DNA of 5,885 nt from Bacillota bacterium (GTDB taxonomy: Bacteria; Bacillota; Clostridia; Clostridiales; Clostridiaceae). A program made the position numbers and the translations under genes. The notes below the pieces were generated by a model. That model did not search any database, was not told where the DNA came from, and saw nothing but the letters and a program-made list of their open reading frames with translations. Where the stretch lies: the NCBI GenBank assembly GCA_023399035.1, contig JAEWQX010000185.1:1-5885 (forward strand), read 5' to 3'. This document shows, in pieces, positions 5,491-5,885 of the stretch (position 1 is its first letter; every line of letters starts with the position of its first letter).

Positions 5491-5512
5491 TTGTTACATA
5501 TTATGGTAAAAT
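5491..5512 (+). promoter_or_regulatory. Candidate promoter for the SDR gene (extended -10)
   Basis: TGGTAAAAT (5504-5512) reads as an extended -10: a TG one base before TAAAAT, which matches five of six consensus positions. No good -35 sits 16-18 bp upstream, which an extended -10 can tolerate. An alternative pairing is TTGTTA (5491-5496) with TAATAT (5513-5518) at a 16-bp spacing. Either gives a leader of about 65-75 bases before ATG 5591. The preceding terminator makes a promoter in this gap necessary. Confidence 0.45.
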
Positions 5513-5590
5513 TAATATATACAACTGTAAATAAATGTACATACAAAGGATAATGTATTGATAATAAAATTATTCTAGGGAAGTGGTAAT

Positions 5591-5885
5591 ATGATAAAAG
5601 ATATTCTTGTAATGGGTGGAAGCTGTTTTATAGGAAAAAAGATAGTTAATGTCCTTCTTGAAAATGGTTATAATGTATATACCTTAAATAGAGGAAAACA
5701 CAGTGGTGGCAGTAAAGAAGCCACAAACATTATATGCGATAGAAATGATACAAAAAATATGAAAAAGGCTCTTGAAAAATATAATTTTGATGCAGTAATC
5801 GATGTATCAGGTTTTAACAGGCTTCAGGCAGAAATCCTCTACAATTCATTGAATATGGATAATATTAAGAAATTTATATTCATAA
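5591..5885 (+). CDS. NAD(P)-binding extended/atypical SDR protein, N-terminal part
   Basis: The first 98 codons of a gene that runs off the right edge. The start MIKDILVMGGSCFIGKKIV is a Rossmann beta-alpha turn with a GGxxFIG nucleotide-binding motif, followed by YNVYTLNRG (about 27-35), where the LNRG arginine often contacts NADP phosphate, and FDAVIDVSGF (about 69-78). This order is that of NAD-dependent epimerase/dehydratase proteins. The middle glycine of the classical GGTGFIG is a cysteine, as in atypical members related to CSP41, which carry GGTRFIG-like forms. ATG 5591 follows AGGGAAG (5577-5583) by seven bases. The active-site YxxxK, if any, lies beyond the window, so the reaction cannot be given. 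The gene is separate from trpBA by a terminator and shows no functional link to it. Confidence 0.82.
   Translation, partial: MIKDILVMGGSCFIGKKIVNVLLENGYNVYTLNRGKHSGGSKEATNIICDRNDTKNMKKALEKYNFDAVIDVSGFNRLQAEILYNSLNMDNIKKFIFI

Overview
The window is AT-rich, uses strong AGGAGG-like ribosome binding sites and mostly AGA/AAA/ATA-type codons. This fits a low-GC Firmicute, most likely a Clostridium or close relative; species cannot be read from the sequence. No rRNA, tRNA, CRISPR array, insertion sequence or phage gene is visible.

Left part (1-2156): after the possible last 16 codons of an upstream gene and a hairpin with a T-tract, there is a probable operon of three genes on the + strand. These are lrgA (332-682) and lrgB (679-1383), a two-subunit membrane protein of the CidA/LrgA and CidB/LrgB families, then a FadR-subfamily GntR regulator (1488-2156). 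Relatives of LrgAB were first described as holin-like, and some are pyruvate carriers. FadR-subfamily regulators commonly sense small carboxylic acids. The likeliest reading is therefore a self-regulated unit for uptake or release of a small organic acid. Two palindromes lie upstream. One, TGGTATTACCA, has the spacing of FadR-family operators but sits inside the upstream terminator-like hairpin. The other, ATACTG-N4-CAGTAT, lies between the -35 and -10 positions of a promoter with a perfect TATAAT.

Middle (2172-3387): a SorC-family sugar-binding regulator is encoded on the - strand, converging on the GntR gene with only 15 bp between stops and diverging from trpB. Its effector domain departs from the usual motifs in several places. 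The 280-bp divergent gap holds a 14-bp palindrome and a 14-codon upstream ORF but no visible T-box and no run of Trp codons.

Right part (3397-5885): trpB and trpA, overlapping by 8 bp, encode both subunits of tryptophan synthase with their catalytic residues intact. The earlier trp genes (trpE, G, D, C, F) are not next to them. A perfect long hairpin with A- and T-runs on either side ends the unit. A new promoter with an extended -10 then leads into the first 98 codons of an NAD(P)-binding extended/atypical SDR protein that runs off the window.

Most of this is ordinary Clostridial metabolism. The points worth a second look are the regulatory sites before lrgA, the small ORF overlapping the gntR start, the unusual SorC effector domain and the detached trpBA pair. 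I found no convincing sign of a wholly new system.
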